Source: Streptomyces jumonjinensis
GTDB taxonomy: Bacteria > Actinomycetota > Actinomycetes > Streptomycetales > Streptomycetaceae
Assembly (NCBI RefSeq): GCF_009600885.1
Contig: NZ_VCLA01000157.1
Coordinates: forward strand, 87,760-151,759
DNA: 64,000 nucleotides
Reading direction: 5' to 3'
The notes under the pieces were generated by a model that was not told where the DNA came from, ran no database searches, and worked only from the letters and a program-made list of their open reading frames with translations. How positions within the stretch are numbered: the first letter of the stretch is position 1; each line of letters opens with the position of its first letter. This document shows, one piece after another, positions 51,354 through 59,293 of the stretch. Made by a program: the position numbers and the translations under genes.

Positions 51354-51641
51354 GTGCGTACCCGCACCGCCGTGCTCCTGGCGGCCGCCGTCCCGGTCTC
51401 GGTCGGCACGGCGGCCGCCGTCGCGCTCAAGGCTGGCCACTGGCGGCTGTACGCCGACCGGCACCGCATCGCGCTCTCGCCTCGGCCCCGCCGCTCCTGC
51501 CCCGACTGCCGGGGCGAGGGCGGCTGATGGACCGACAGAGCCTTCCCCGACATGGAGGCGTGCAGCTGCTGGGCCGACCGGCGCGAGCTCCGCATCCGGC
51601 TCCTGCCCGTCCCGGCCTGGCCGGACGAACCGCCGTTCTGA
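51354..51641 (+). pseudogene. Small membrane/zinc protein split by an in-frame TGA
   Basis: GTG 51354 encodes a membrane helix (AVLLAAAVPVSVGTAAAVAL) and RRSCPDCRGEGG, then TGA at 51525-51527. The same frame continues as WTDRAFPDMEACSCWADRRE and LRIRLLPVPAWPDEPPF to a TGA at 51639-51641. The two halves together give CPDC...CSC and a natural C-terminus, so the TGA most likely replaces a Trp (TGG). This is the second such case in the window. A truncated 57-residue protein is the alternative product. Confidence 0.55.
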
Positions 51642-51754
51642 AACAACCCCACCCCCGGCCACACAGGCCGGGGGCGGGACCGCCGGGTGACCGCAGCATC
51701 GGCAAGAGCCGGCCACCCACTCCTCCACCCTTTCGAGATCAGGAGAACCACAGC

Positions 51755-52263
51755 ATGCCCCGTCTCACCACCGAGCGTTTGGCCCTCTTCGGCACCCTGC
51801 TGGCCACCTTCGGCGAGCTGCATCCTGCCTGTGATCACTGGGTCCAGGGCAGCAAGACGGCTTCGCGGAAGCGGCTGTACGGCGAGGACCTGGTCCACGC
51901 CGACGGCTCCCCCGCCACCCAGGACTCCACCCGCCCGACCATGACCACCAGCACCCTCGGCAGGCGCGCGGTCGCCTGCCACGTCGCCTCCTACACCGCC
52001 GTACAGCTCGGAGCGACCGTCGCGATCACCCGCGCGTTCGGCTACCGGATCACCCCGGCCGCGCTGCTCGCCGGCGCGGCCATCAACGCGTCGACGCACG
52101 CCGCGATCGACCGCGGGGCTTTACTGCTGTGGCTGGCGAAGAAGACGAACAAGACCGGCTACATCGAGCACTGCCAGGCCGCCCGCGTCGACGACGACGG
52201 CAAGGCCACCTCGGAGCTCACCGGGCCGGGCAGCGCGTGGATGGAGCTGGACGTTCTCTGCAC
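51755..52263 (+). pseudogene. DUF3307-like membrane protein, 3'-truncated
   Basis: ATG 51755 starts MPRLTTERLALFGTLLATFG with HPACDHWVQ, RRAVACHVASYTAVQLGATV and INASTHAAIDRGALLLWLAK, the same family as 52894-53370 and the fragment at 55199. After GSAWMELD (about 52263) family sequence stops. The frame runs on for 210 codons through the antisense of the gene at 52298-52798, which is not plausible coding. The 3' end was therefore replaced by the incoming antisense gene. Confidence 0.65.
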
Positions 52264-52297
52264 CAAGTCGGCCAGCGCTGTGCGTCGGCGCGAGAAG

Positions 52298-52798
52298 TCA
52301 ATCCTGCGCGAGCTGGAGCTGTCCGAGGGAGCACTCATCGGCGAGCCACTCATCGGCCTCATGGTCGGCGATGAGGTCGCGCAGTCCCGCCTGCAGCTCA
52401 AGTGCCAGGCGATCACAGGCGGCTGTGAACGTCCGCAGGTCGTCGGCGCTGGCCAGCAGGGTCAAAAGCTGGAGGACCTGGCCACTGTGGTCACGCGGGA
52501 TGCTCAAGAGATCGGCGGCTGCCAGGACCGTGCCGCTGACAAGGTCCCGGCTGGGGAAGCGCTGCAAGGCGCCGTAAACGGCTTGGTGGGCGCCGTAGTC
52601 CTCCTCCGCGCGCAGCGAGGCGATCAGGGTGCGCACCGTGCGGGGGCCCTCGGTGCCATCAACCATGTCCGCAAGCGCAACGTATCGGTCGTAGCGGCGC
52701 CCGGCCTCGTCGTCGGAGACGGAGGTGTTGCTGTCCTGGACAAGGTCGCCCGTGGCCAGCAGCTCTTGCCGCCATGCATCGAAGTCACCGAACGGCAT
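52298..52798 (-). CDS. Hypothetical helical protein
   Basis: 166 residues from ATG 52798: MPFGDFDAWRQELLATGDLV, GRRYDRYVALADMVDGTEG and LIASLRAEEDYGAHQAVYGA. The helical pattern (HQAVYGALQRF followed by paired helices) suggests HEAT-like repeats. It is unrelated to its neighbours and lies across the truncated membrane gene, so it probably arrived by insertion. From its size it could be an immunity-type protein, but there is no specific evidence. Confidence 0.6.
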   Translation of the reverse strand: MPFGDFDAWRQELLATGDLVQDSNTSVSDDEAGRRYDRYVALADMVDGTEGPRTVRTLIASLRAEEDYGAHQAVYGALQRFPSRDLVSGTVLAAADLLSIPRDHSGQVLQLLTLLASADDLRTFTAACDRLALELQAGLRDLIADHEADEWLADECSLGQLQLAQD

Positions 52799-52893
52799 AA
52801 CTGCTCCCCCTCGTGGTTGCCCGCAGGGCCGGCGGCGGGCTCGATCTGGGACATTACCGAGGACTCGTTCTGCGGTCTTCTGGCGGGTGCTCG

Positions 52894-53370
52894 ATGACGA
52901 GCATCGAGCAGGTCACGGTGCTGGCGACGTTCGGGACGGTGTGGGCGGTGCTCTCCGTGGGCCACAACCTCGCGGATCACGTGTTCGGGCAGAGCGACCG
53001 CCAGGCCGCGAACAAGGGGGCGCCGTCGGCGACGGACGTCGCCGACGGCGTGAGCCCGAGAAAGGGCTGGGGTGCCTGTCTGGAGCACGTTGCCCAGTAC
53101 CACTTGGTGATGGCCGTGATGCTGGCGTTGGTCTGGGCCGTCCTCCCGCTCCAGATGTCCTGGACCGGCCTGGCGGCCGGCCTTGCCGTCTCGGCGGTGA
53201 CGCACGCGTTCTTCGATCGCCGGTGGCCGGTGCGCTGGCTGTTGCAGCACACCGGCTCGCCGGACTTCGCGGAGCTGAGGACGGCCGGGATGAACGGTAT
53301 GTATCTGACCGATCAGGCCCTGCACCAGACCGCTCTGCTGGTGTCCGCACTGCTGATCACCCTGGTGTGA
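52894..53370 (+). CDS. DUF3307-like integral membrane protein (intact paralogue)
   Basis: 158 residues from ATG 52894. Membrane helices: VLATFGTVWAVLSVGHNLAD, YHLVMAVMLALVWAVLPLQM, LAAGLAVSAVTHAFFDRRWP and ALLVSALLITLV. Conserved family features are GHNLADHVFGQ, HAFFDRRWPVRWLL and MNGMYLTDQALHQ. It is the only complete copy of three related genes between 51.7 and 55.4 kb. Function unknown; such proteins are frequent on Streptomyces plasmids. Confidence 0.75.
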   Translation: MTSIEQVTVLATFGTVWAVLSVGHNLADHVFGQSDRQAANKGAPSATDVADGVSPRKGWGACLEHVAQYHLVMAVMLALVWAVLPLQMSWTGLAAGLAVSAVTHAFFDRRWPVRWLLQHTGSPDFAELRTAGMNGMYLTDQALHQTALLVSALLITLV

Positions 53371-53383
53371 GCGGGGGCCGAGG

Positions 53384-53890
53384 ATGAGGAAGTCCCAGGT
53401 CAACGGTCCCGGTTCGCTGGAATCGGCTGGTCTGCTCTCGTTTACTGCGGAGGAAGTTGAGCGTCAGGTCGATTCCTTCCCTGCACCGGGCCACCGGCGT
53501 CGGCGCCGCCGCCGTCACCACCTGACTCACCACCCGCCCCGGCGGCCGCCGGTGAGCCGCACCCGGCTGGAACGCGTCCGCGCAGCGGTCGGCATCGCCT
53601 CCCTGGCTCTCCAGCAGATCGAGGACGACCTCAGCGCCGACGACGTCGACGAGGAGGAGCTCGCCGCGATCCTGCGCGAGCTCATCGAGTACACCGACCC
53701 GCCCGGCGGCTTCATCCCGGCCTTGGCGCAGTTGGTCACCGTCGCCGCGCGCCGCGCCGAGCAGATCGAGCCCGACCGCGACGGCGACGCCTCCTGCCCG
53801 CTGCACGAAGCCGCCGCCTTCCTCACCGACAACGCCGGGCAGCGCCTCATCTGGGCTGCCCGCGCCCTTCACCCGCAAGGGGACATCTGA
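53384..53890 (+). CDS. Hypothetical protein, N-terminus uncertain
   Basis: The frame opens at ATG 53384, but the first 55 residues include an unusual GHRRRRRRRHHLTHHPPRRP tract. Typical coding starts at VSRTRLERVRAAVGIASLAL (GTG near 53552). The C-terminal part is helical and acidic (QQIEDDLSADDVDEEELAAI). The shorter product of about 112 residues may be the real one. A zinc-ribbon gene starts one base after its stop. Confidence 0.55.
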   Translation: MRKSQVNGPGSLESAGLLSFTAEEVERQVDSFPAPGHRRRRRRRHHLTHHPPRRPPVSRTRLERVRAAVGIASLALQQIEDDLSADDVDEEELAAILRELIEYTDPPGGFIPALAQLVTVAARRAEQIEPDRDGDASCPLHEAAAFLTDNAGQRLIWAARALHPQGDI

Positions 53891-53891
53891 C

Positions 53892-54059
53892 ATGGCGAGC
53901 GCGAAGGCAACGACCCTGCCCCGGGGGCAGTGCGCGCAGTGCTGGTACCACGCGTACGCCAGCCGCGAGGCGCACGCCGGGCTCGGCCCGCGTGAGGACT
54001 GCCCGCAGTGCGTGGAGCACATGGCCAACGGCCACCCCGATCACATGATCGTCCTCTGA
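53892..54059 (+). CDS. Small zinc-ribbon protein (55 residues)
   Basis: ATG 53892 encodes MASAKATTLPRGQCAQCWYH, AYASREAHAGLGPREDCPQC and VEHMANGHPDHMIVL: two CxxC knuckles 22-25 residues apart and a conserved HMANG..DHM tail. The same layout occurs in a common Streptomyces plasmid protein family (the pRL2-8 type, from memory). It immediately follows the preceding gene. Confidence 0.65.
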   Translation: MASAKATTLPRGQCAQCWYHAYASREAHAGLGPREDCPQCVEHMANGHPDHMIVL

Positions 54060-54204
54060 CGACGCTGCGCGAAGCCGCCGCCCCGCCACTCCAACCGGAC
54101 CACCCGGCCTGCACCGAACCCCCGTTCTGAGCACCGTCACCCCCCGGGCGGCCACACCACACGGTGCGGTCGCCCGGATCCGTCTGCCTGAAGGGAGAAC
54201 CTCC

Positions 54205-54660
54205 ATGGCCACCACGATCCCCACCGTGGACAAGAACCTGGACGCCGCCCGCGCGGCGGTCGTCGCCGAGATCGCCCGCACCGACAGCAAGGCGAGCCTC
54301 TTACTGGCCTTCGACGGCGTCCTGATCGCCGGACTCATCGGACTCGCCGACAAGAGCCTGCCCACGCCCGTCAAGATCTTCGGCACGCTGGCCGTCCTGG
54401 CCCTCGGTATCGCCGTCGTGCTCCTTCTCCTGGTCGTCCGGCCCTGCCTGAGCGGAGCCGACCGGGCCTCCTTCCCCTTCTGGGCCACCCTCGACGAGGA
54501 CCAGATCCGCGCTCGGATGCAGACCGACACCCGCCCCGCCAGCATCCGAGTCCTCTCGGTCATCGCCCTCGCCAAGTTCACCCGCCTGCGGCGCGCCATC
54601 GACCTCAGCCTCACCGCCCTGGCCCTCCTCGCCCTGGCAGCCGCCAGCACCCTCGCCTGA
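54205..54660 (+). CDS. PycTM-like (Pycsar effector domain) membrane protein
   Basis: 151 residues from ATG 54205 (AAGGGAGAACCTCC upstream). It starts with a helix KNLDAARAAVVAEIARTDSK and the ARTDSKASLLLAFDGVLIAG motif typical of PycTM/DUF5706 proteins. Membrane helices follow at about 30-48, 55-83 and 128-150. PycTM proteins are membrane-disrupting effectors of the cyclic-pyrimidine anti-phage system Pycsar. Related proteins on Streptomyces plasmids are also called integral membrane transfer proteins. No pyrimidine cyclase gene is adjacent, so the defence role is uncertain. Confidence 0.7.
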   Translation: MATTIPTVDKNLDAARAAVVAEIARTDSKASLLLAFDGVLIAGLIGLADKSLPTPVKIFGTLAVLALGIAVVLLLLVVRPCLSGADRASFPFWATLDEDQIRARMQTDTRPASIRVLSVIALAKFTRLRRAIDLSLTALALLALAAASTLA

Positions 54661-54764
54661 CTCCGGATACGGACTCCACGCGTCACCCGGACTCGATGTC
54701 CGCAGCCCGCCGGAACCACACGGGCTCACCCAAAACCACCAAACCCAACAGGAGGTGATGACGC

Positions 54765-55178
54765 ATGAGCGTCATCGGCAAGACAGAAGGCATCGACCAC
54801 GGCACCCTCCGCGGCTACCGCCAGCACCGCTACCGCAAGGTCGACACCACCGAGGAATGCGGCTGCCTGAAAGCGCTGCGCGACGAGAACGCGAAGAAGA
54901 CCGCCGCCCGCACGACCGACAGCAGCCCGGGTCGGAACGCGCGGCAGCAGTGGAACGGCGGCGCGCTGCGGGGCACCTCCCGCCGCGAGGCAAACCTGCC
55001 CACCGGCGCGGACTGCCCCACCACGCACTGCGGCCAGGACGCCGCTGGCCACTCCCCCGGACCGCGCGGCTGGGTCCGCGTCCACGTCGCCGGATCCGCC
55101 GAGCCCGCCCGCGACTACTGCTCCGGCAGCTGCGCCACCTACGGCATCGCGCTGGCCGAGCTCCGCATGGCCGCCTGA
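54765..55178 (+). CDS. Hypothetical Cys-containing protein with near-perfect ribosome site
   Basis: 137 residues from ATG 54765, preceded by AGGAGGTGATG, almost the full complement of the 16S tail, so translation should be strong. It has an HGTLRGYRQHRYRK...CGC motif like phage-type small zinc proteins, plus ADCPTTHCGQDAAGH and RDYCSGSCATYGIALAELRM. Metal binding is likely; the role is unknown. Confidence 0.6.
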   Translation: MSVIGKTEGIDHGTLRGYRQHRYRKVDTTEECGCLKALRDENAKKTAARTTDSSPGRNARQQWNGGALRGTSRREANLPTGADCPTTHCGQDAAGHSPGPRGWVRVHVAGSAEPARDYCSGSCATYGIALAELRMAA

Positions 55179-55198
55179 TCCCCCACTGACGCTCAACA

Positions 55199-55431
55199 CG
55201 TCGGCCTGCCACGTCGCGTCCTACACCGCCGTGCAGCTCGGGGCGACCATCGGCGTCACCGCGCTGCTCGCCGGCGCGGCCATCAACGCCTCCACGCACG
55301 CCGCGATCGACCGCGGCGCGCTGCTGCTGTGGCTCGCCCGGAAGGCCAAGAAGACCGGCTACATCGAGCACTGCCAGGCGCTCCGCCGCGACGACGCACC
55401 CGACAACGTCCACCCCCTGCAGAAGCTCTGA
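55199..55431 (+). pseudogene. Fragment of the DUF3307-like membrane gene
   Basis: No start codon. The frame reads SACHVASYTAVQLGATIGVT, then INASTHAAIDRGALLLWLAR and KTGYIEHCQALRRDD. It matches residues about 70-145 of the copy at 51755 but lacks its N-terminus and the seven-residue stretch TRAFGYR. It is a decayed third copy. Confidence 0.65.
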
Positions 55432-55543
55432 CCCGGACGCTCCGCCTGGCCCTCGCCCACCCCGCCCCGGCGCGGCGGGCGAGGACCGGACAGGCCGCCC
55501 GGCCCGCCCGCTGGCAACCGGCCCGATCCCGAAGGGACTCCCT

Positions 55544-55969
55544 ATGAAGGCCCGACTGCCCTGGACCTCCCGCGCGGACCGCGCCCGCTGGCGTACGGCC
55601 CGCACTCTCGACGACCTCGGGCGACTGACCGCCGACTGGCTGGAGGGCGGACTCGCCCACCACCTCGGCTACCCGGACGGTCCCGACCCGGAGACCGCAC
55701 CCCTCGTACCCGTGCTCGCCCGCCTCAACCGCTTGGGCCTGGTCACGGTCAGCAGCCAGCCGGGGCATGCCCCCGAGGCTGGCTGGGACGGTGCCGTCTA
55801 CGCCCAGCGGGCTGCCGTCGACGGCTGGACCACGGACCGGGCTCTCCTCGGCGCGCTGATCAGAACGGCCCGGGACCACGACCTCCACATCATCGTCCAC
55901 CCGCCCGGGCTCCCGGTCGACCGCGGGCGGGTCCCGGTCACCTGCCGGTGGGACGCCGTCACCGGCTGA
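55544..55969 (+). CDS. DUF6919-like protein
   Basis: 141 residues from ATG 55544 (GAAGGGACTCCCT upstream). Conserved features are WRTARTLDDLGRLTADWLEG, HHLGYPDGPDPETAPLVPVL, ARLNRLGLVTVSSQPGH and AAVDGWTTDRALLGALIRTA. This matches the DUF6919 pattern seen on Streptomyces plasmids and chromosomes. Function unknown. Confidence 0.7.
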   Translation: MKARLPWTSRADRARWRTARTLDDLGRLTADWLEGGLAHHLGYPDGPDPETAPLVPVLARLNRLGLVTVSSQPGHAPEAGWDGAVYAQRAAVDGWTTDRALLGALIRTARDHDLHIIVHPPGLPVDRGRVPVTCRWDAVTG

Positions 55970-56123
55970 CCAGCACACGTTGTTCTGGGTCCATCCGACC
56001 AGCCGCGGGCGCACCTCCACGGGGCGGTGCCGGGGCTGGGCAGGCCGTCCGGTCTGCACCACGCTGCACCGGCCCGTGCTGTCCGGTGCCCTGTCTCGCG
56101 TCTGTGCGGAGAGCCGGGATCGC

Positions 56124-56597
56124 TCAGCCAGACGCAGGCCGCTGGATTATCCCCTGCATACCGACCATCAGAGCCTTGCGAGACTTGCGGAAGCTACGGC
56201 GTGCCTGGGCACAAGCGGAATCGTCAAAGATCGCTCCGTCGGCGACCGCGTCCCGGTACACAGTCAGCTCGTAGGAGGCTTCGTCTGCGAGCTGTGCCAC
56301 GTCAGCCGGTGCGATCAGCTCCAGCAGGTACTTTTTGGCGTAGACGTTCTGACCGGCGAAGCTCGCGCGAGCGAGCTGGGCCCTGTCCGAAGCGGCTGTG
56401 TCCACTTCCCGGCTCGCCAGTGAGATACCGTCGCGTGCGTTCGTCAACGCCTCGAGGAGCTCGACGCAGCGTGTCTCCAGCCGTTCCCGGTCGATCTCAG
56501 AGGTATCCCGGCGCCACCGTATCCGGTCCCCAACCAGGGTGCTGCCAACCCCGATCAGCGCACCCAGCCCCGTCGCCAGCAGAGTGGTCCAGTCCAT
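56124..56597 (-). CDS. Membrane-anchored helical hypothetical protein
   Basis: 157 residues from ATG 56597. An N-terminal anchor (LLATGLGALIGVGSTLVG) is followed by a charged helical domain (RDTSEIDRERLETRCVELLE and SYELTVYRDAVADGAIFDDS). The layout resembles small cytosolic-facing anchored proteins of unknown role. Confidence 0.6.
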   Translation of the reverse strand: MDWTTLLATGLGALIGVGSTLVGDRIRWRRDTSEIDRERLETRCVELLEALTNARDGISLASREVDTAASDRAQLARASFAGQNVYAKKYLLELIAPADVAQLADEASYELTVYRDAVADGAIFDDSACAQARRSFRKSRKALMVGMQGIIQRPASG

Positions 56598-56685
56598 GAG
56601 CGCAGCTTAGGCCGGGGGTGCTGCGTAGCACACACCGTGCCGAGGATCTGACCGCATTGGCTGGGTGCCGGGCGCGTAACTCGGG

Positions 56686-56997
56686 CTACCTCTTCTGGCC
56701 TGCCTCGATCGTGAATGCGGCTACGAGACAAACCACTCCCGCGGCCATCGAGCCGAAGAAGGCCCCGTCGAAGAGCAGGCTGTTCGCGCCCCCAACTGTG
56801 CCGTTCTCATGACTGCAAGATTTCTCGAACGGGAAGCTGGCGGTGTGCAGATCTTCGCAGCGGTTTTGTAGATCCTCGTTCAGCACACTCGCTTTGACCC
56901 AAGAGAGTCCCCATACGAGGAAGAAGATCCCGGCGAAGGCGCACACGGCTCCCCATAGCCGGTTGAGTCGGGCATCGCATGTCCCGGTCCTTGTCAT
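56686..56997 (-). CDS. Small two-span membrane protein
   Basis: ATG 56997 is preferred over a more distal frame start. The 103-residue product has helices LWGAVCAFAGIFFLVWGLSW and FGSMAAGVVCLVAAFTIEAG, separated by an extracytoplasmic loop with two cysteines (NRCEDLH and KSCSHENG) likely to form a disulfide. Function unknown. Confidence 0.6.
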   Translation of the reverse strand: MTRTGTCDARLNRLWGAVCAFAGIFFLVWGLSWVKASVLNEDLQNRCEDLHTASFPFEKSCSHENGTVGGANSLLFDGAFFGSMAAGVVCLVAAFTIEAGQKR

Positions 56998-57113
56998 GCG
57001 GCGGAGCGTACTGCGGCGTCCTGACAGCGACTCAAAGTTCTGAAAGCCGGGACGATTGCGAGAGGGACCAGCGAGGCCCACTCACTCCGCTTCGCGCATT
57101 CCGTCACCCCACG

Positions 57114-57293
57114 AGCCGTACTCCGTCGGTTCCCCAAAGACCGCTGCCGGGGCCAGCAGCTGGTCCGAGCGGCCGAACCGGACGCCTGTCTCGCCCGTGT
57201 GGGCCTGGGCTGCTGCCTGGAGTGCCACGACGGCGCCCCCGCGGCCCCCTCCACCTACATACATCCCCCGGCCAAACACCTGCTGGCCGCCTG
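57114..57293 (+). pseudogene. Possible 5'-truncated Cys-rich small gene
   Basis: The frame TPRAVLRRFPKDRCRGQQLV, then ARVGLGCCLECHDGAPAAPS and KHLLAA has plasmid-like coding character and cysteines, and ends 22 bases before the next gene. No start codon lies in frame upstream within the open stretch. It is probably the tail of a lost gene. Confidence 0.3.
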
Positions 57294-57314
57294 AACCCGA
57301 GAGGACCACCGACC

Positions 57315-57557
57315 ATGAGCACCAGCTCCTCTGCCTTCACCGAGCCCGACCGCCCCACCGACCTCCAGATCCGGTTCCTCACCATCGGCGGCAGCTACGT
57401 CGACGTCACCGGCCCCGGCCACTCCTCCGACAAACACCGCTGGGACTGCCACGGCTGCAAGGACACCTCGCGGTACCCGGAGGAGAACCACCTGTGGGAC
57501 ATCCGCGAGAAGGCCAACACACACGCCAGCCTCTGCCGCGCGATCCCGCTGACGTGA
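57315..57557 (+). CDS. Small zinc-binding hypothetical protein (80 residues)
   Basis: ATG 57315 after GAGAGGACCACCG. The product contains LQIRFLTIGGSYVDVTGPGH and HRWDCHGCKDTSRYPEENHL, ending with THASLCRAI: a C-x2-C...H...C metal site characteristic of small Streptomyces plasmid proteins. Function unknown. Confidence 0.65.
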   Translation: MSTSSSAFTEPDRPTDLQIRFLTIGGSYVDVTGPGHSSDKHRWDCHGCKDTSRYPEENHLWDIREKANTHASLCRAIPLT

Positions 57558-57603
57558 CCCCCCGCCGCCTGTGCGCCGCCCTGCTGCGGGCCGGAGAACG
57601 GCT

Positions 57604-58263
57604 GTGAACGGCACGGGTGTTAGTTTCCTTCCCGTGTTGGAACACCAGGACGAGACCAGGGCGGCCTACGACGGGGTCGTCGAGCTGTCTGCCTCGATGT
57701 TCGCTAATCGGTTGGAGACGCAGCCGTTCGCACGGAACGTGATCGCCACCTTCGCCGAGCTCGTGCGTGGCACGGGGAGCCTGCGGGCAGCCGACGTCGG
57801 GTGCGGACCCGGTCATCTGACCGCCATGCTGCACGACTTGGGGCTGGACGCCTTCGGGCTCGACCTCTCCCCGGCCATGGTCGACCACGCCCGGCGGGCC
57901 CATCCGGCGCTGCGGTTCGACGAAGCGCGAATGGAGGCCCTGCCGGTCGAGGACGGCGCGCTCGGCGGAGTGCTGGCCCACTACTCGGTGATCCATACCC
58001 CACCTGGGGAATTGCCCGCGCTGCTCGCTGAGCAGGTGCGTGTCCTGGCCCCAGGGGGCCTGCTCCTGGTGTCCTTCTTCGGGACCGAGGGACCGGAGCC
58101 GGTCCGCTTCGACCACAAGGTGACGCCCGCCTACAGCTGGCCGGCGGAGCAGTTTGCCGAGTTGCTGGCCGGGGCCGGGCTCGTCACGGTGGCTCGGCTG
58201 CTCCACGACCCGGCCTCCGAGCGGGGCTTCCTCGACACCCATTTGCTGGCCCGCCGCCCGTAG
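57604..58263 (+). CDS. Class I SAM-dependent methyltransferase
   Basis: 219 residues from GTG 57604 (GTG 57634 is an alternative). SAM-binding motif I is LRAADVGCGPGHLTAMLHDL, motif II FGLDLSPAMVDHARRAHP, and the post-II segment LPVEDGALGGVLAHYSVIHT. Motif III is VLAPGGLLLVSFFG. The layout matches small-molecule methyltransferases (Methyltransf_11/25). The substrate is unknown. It is convergent with the DUF6000 gene. Confidence 0.88.
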   Translation: MNGTGVSFLPVLEHQDETRAAYDGVVELSASMFANRLETQPFARNVIATFAELVRGTGSLRAADVGCGPGHLTAMLHDLGLDAFGLDLSPAMVDHARRAHPALRFDEARMEALPVEDGALGGVLAHYSVIHTPPGELPALLAEQVRVLAPGGLLLVSFFGTEGPEPVRFDHKVTPAYSWPAEQFAELLAGAGLVTVARLLHDPASERGFLDTHLLARRP

Positions 58264-58990
58264 AGCGTTGCCTGTGGCCTGGGGAGGGGTAATGCCCCTC
58301 CTCTCTGACCGAGTCGCGGTGCGCAGGCACTCTCCACGACCGCCGACACGCGGGAGCGGCCCGAGGCGTGCTGCTGCTCGCTTCTGCGCATTCGTCAACG
58401 AATGCGCAGAGCCGACGGATCAGGCTCAGGTAGGAGGGGGTGGGATCCGCAGCGCGCTGCATATGGGGCGCGTCCTGGAGCCACCGTCGCCACAAGCCGG
58501 CCGACTCCAGGAAGCGCGCGGAATGGTCGCCTCTCAGATTCAGGTCAAGGAACACGAGAGCGCCCATTGCTGCGGCCTGGTCGTAGGCGAGGTCGGGGCG
58601 GCGAAGATAACGATCAAGGTAGGCGGCGAGCAGATCAGCGTCACGCGGCGTGCCGAAACTGGACAGGGCCACGCAATAGGCCAGCCCGGCACAGCAGACC
58701 TCGCTGGTCAGCAGGAGGCCCCCCATGCGCTCCCGAAACTCGGTCCGGCGGGAGACGGCCACAAGCCACGCGGCGGTTCTCCGCTCCCGCCAGCCGCCCT
58801 CAAGGAGGGTGGCGATCTCCTGCGCGGTGATGGCTCCCGCGTCTTCGCCGAGGGTTCGCACGAAGCGGTCGTACTCAGGACTTTGCATACGCAGCAAGGC
58901 ACCGCTGAGCTTCATATAGCGGCGCTCGGGCGTGACATAGCGGCGAACCAGGGCCAGCAGTTCGGCATCCTCGTGGGCATGGCGTATCAC
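58184..58990 (-). CDS. DUF6000-like protein, C-terminal extension doubtful
   Basis: GTG 58990 starts VIRHAHEDAELLALVRRYVT. Conserved segments TLLEGGWRERRTAAWLVAVS, SEVCCAGLAYCVALSSFGT and YLDRYLRRPDLAYDQAAAMG match the DUF6000 family of about 200 residues. The frame then runs on through the palindrome at 58383-58410 and antisense to the methyltransferase end, giving an atypical Arg/Pro tail. A lost stop or a frameshift near 58400 is likely. Confidence 0.65.
   Translation of the reverse strand: MIRHAHEDAELLALVRRYVTPERRYMKLSGALLRMQSPEYDRFVRTLGEDAGAITAQEIATLLEGGWRERRTAAWLVAVSRRTEFRERMGGLLLTSEVCCAGLAYCVALSSFGTPRDADLLAAYLDRYLRRPDLAYDQAAAMGALVFLDLNLRGDHSARFLESAGLWRRWLQDAPHMQRAADPTPSYLSLIRRLCAFVDECAEASSSTPRAAPACRRSWRVPAHRDSVREEGHYPSPGHRQRSTGGGPANGCRGSPARRPGRGAAEPP
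58383..58410. terminator. Palindrome between convergent genes
   Basis: TCTGCGCATTCGT and ACGAATGCGCAGA are exact complements with a two-base centre (CA). It lies 120 bases beyond the methyltransferase stop and at the place where the DUF6000 family normally ends, which suits a bidirectional terminator. The tiny loop also fits a protein-binding palindrome. Confidence 0.55.
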
Positions 58991-59293
58991 AGGTCCGATC
59001 CTGGCTCGCTGGTGCGCAACTCGGCTAGGCTTTTTTGACGCCACGCCGCTCGTCCGCGGGACGGGGTGACGACTGTGCGCCGCCCGGATCGAGTGCTGCG
59101 GGGCCGGCGTTTTGCGTGGCTGTGCCGGATTGCCCTGACGAAGCCCAGGATCCCGTTGACGCTTGCGAAGGAAGCTGCGCTGGAGAAGGCGACGGCAGCA
59201 CGCCCGGTGTGCCCCGGTCCCTGTGGCCGACGCTCTTTCCACTCCTTATCGTGGTTGGTTCAGCATCATGAATTGCTCGTGACTGTCCTGGTG
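58991..59293. other. Intergenic region, no supported gene
   Basis: No frame with a ribosome site or domain is seen on either strand. It holds the upstream region of the DUF6000 gene and the downstream region of the ankyrin gene. Confidence 0.4.

Noticed and set aside
52264..52897. Plus-strand continuation of the membrane gene at 51755 as a 380-residue protein
   Set aside because: The extension is antisense to a better gene (52298-52798) and lacks family similarity; treated as run-on after truncation.
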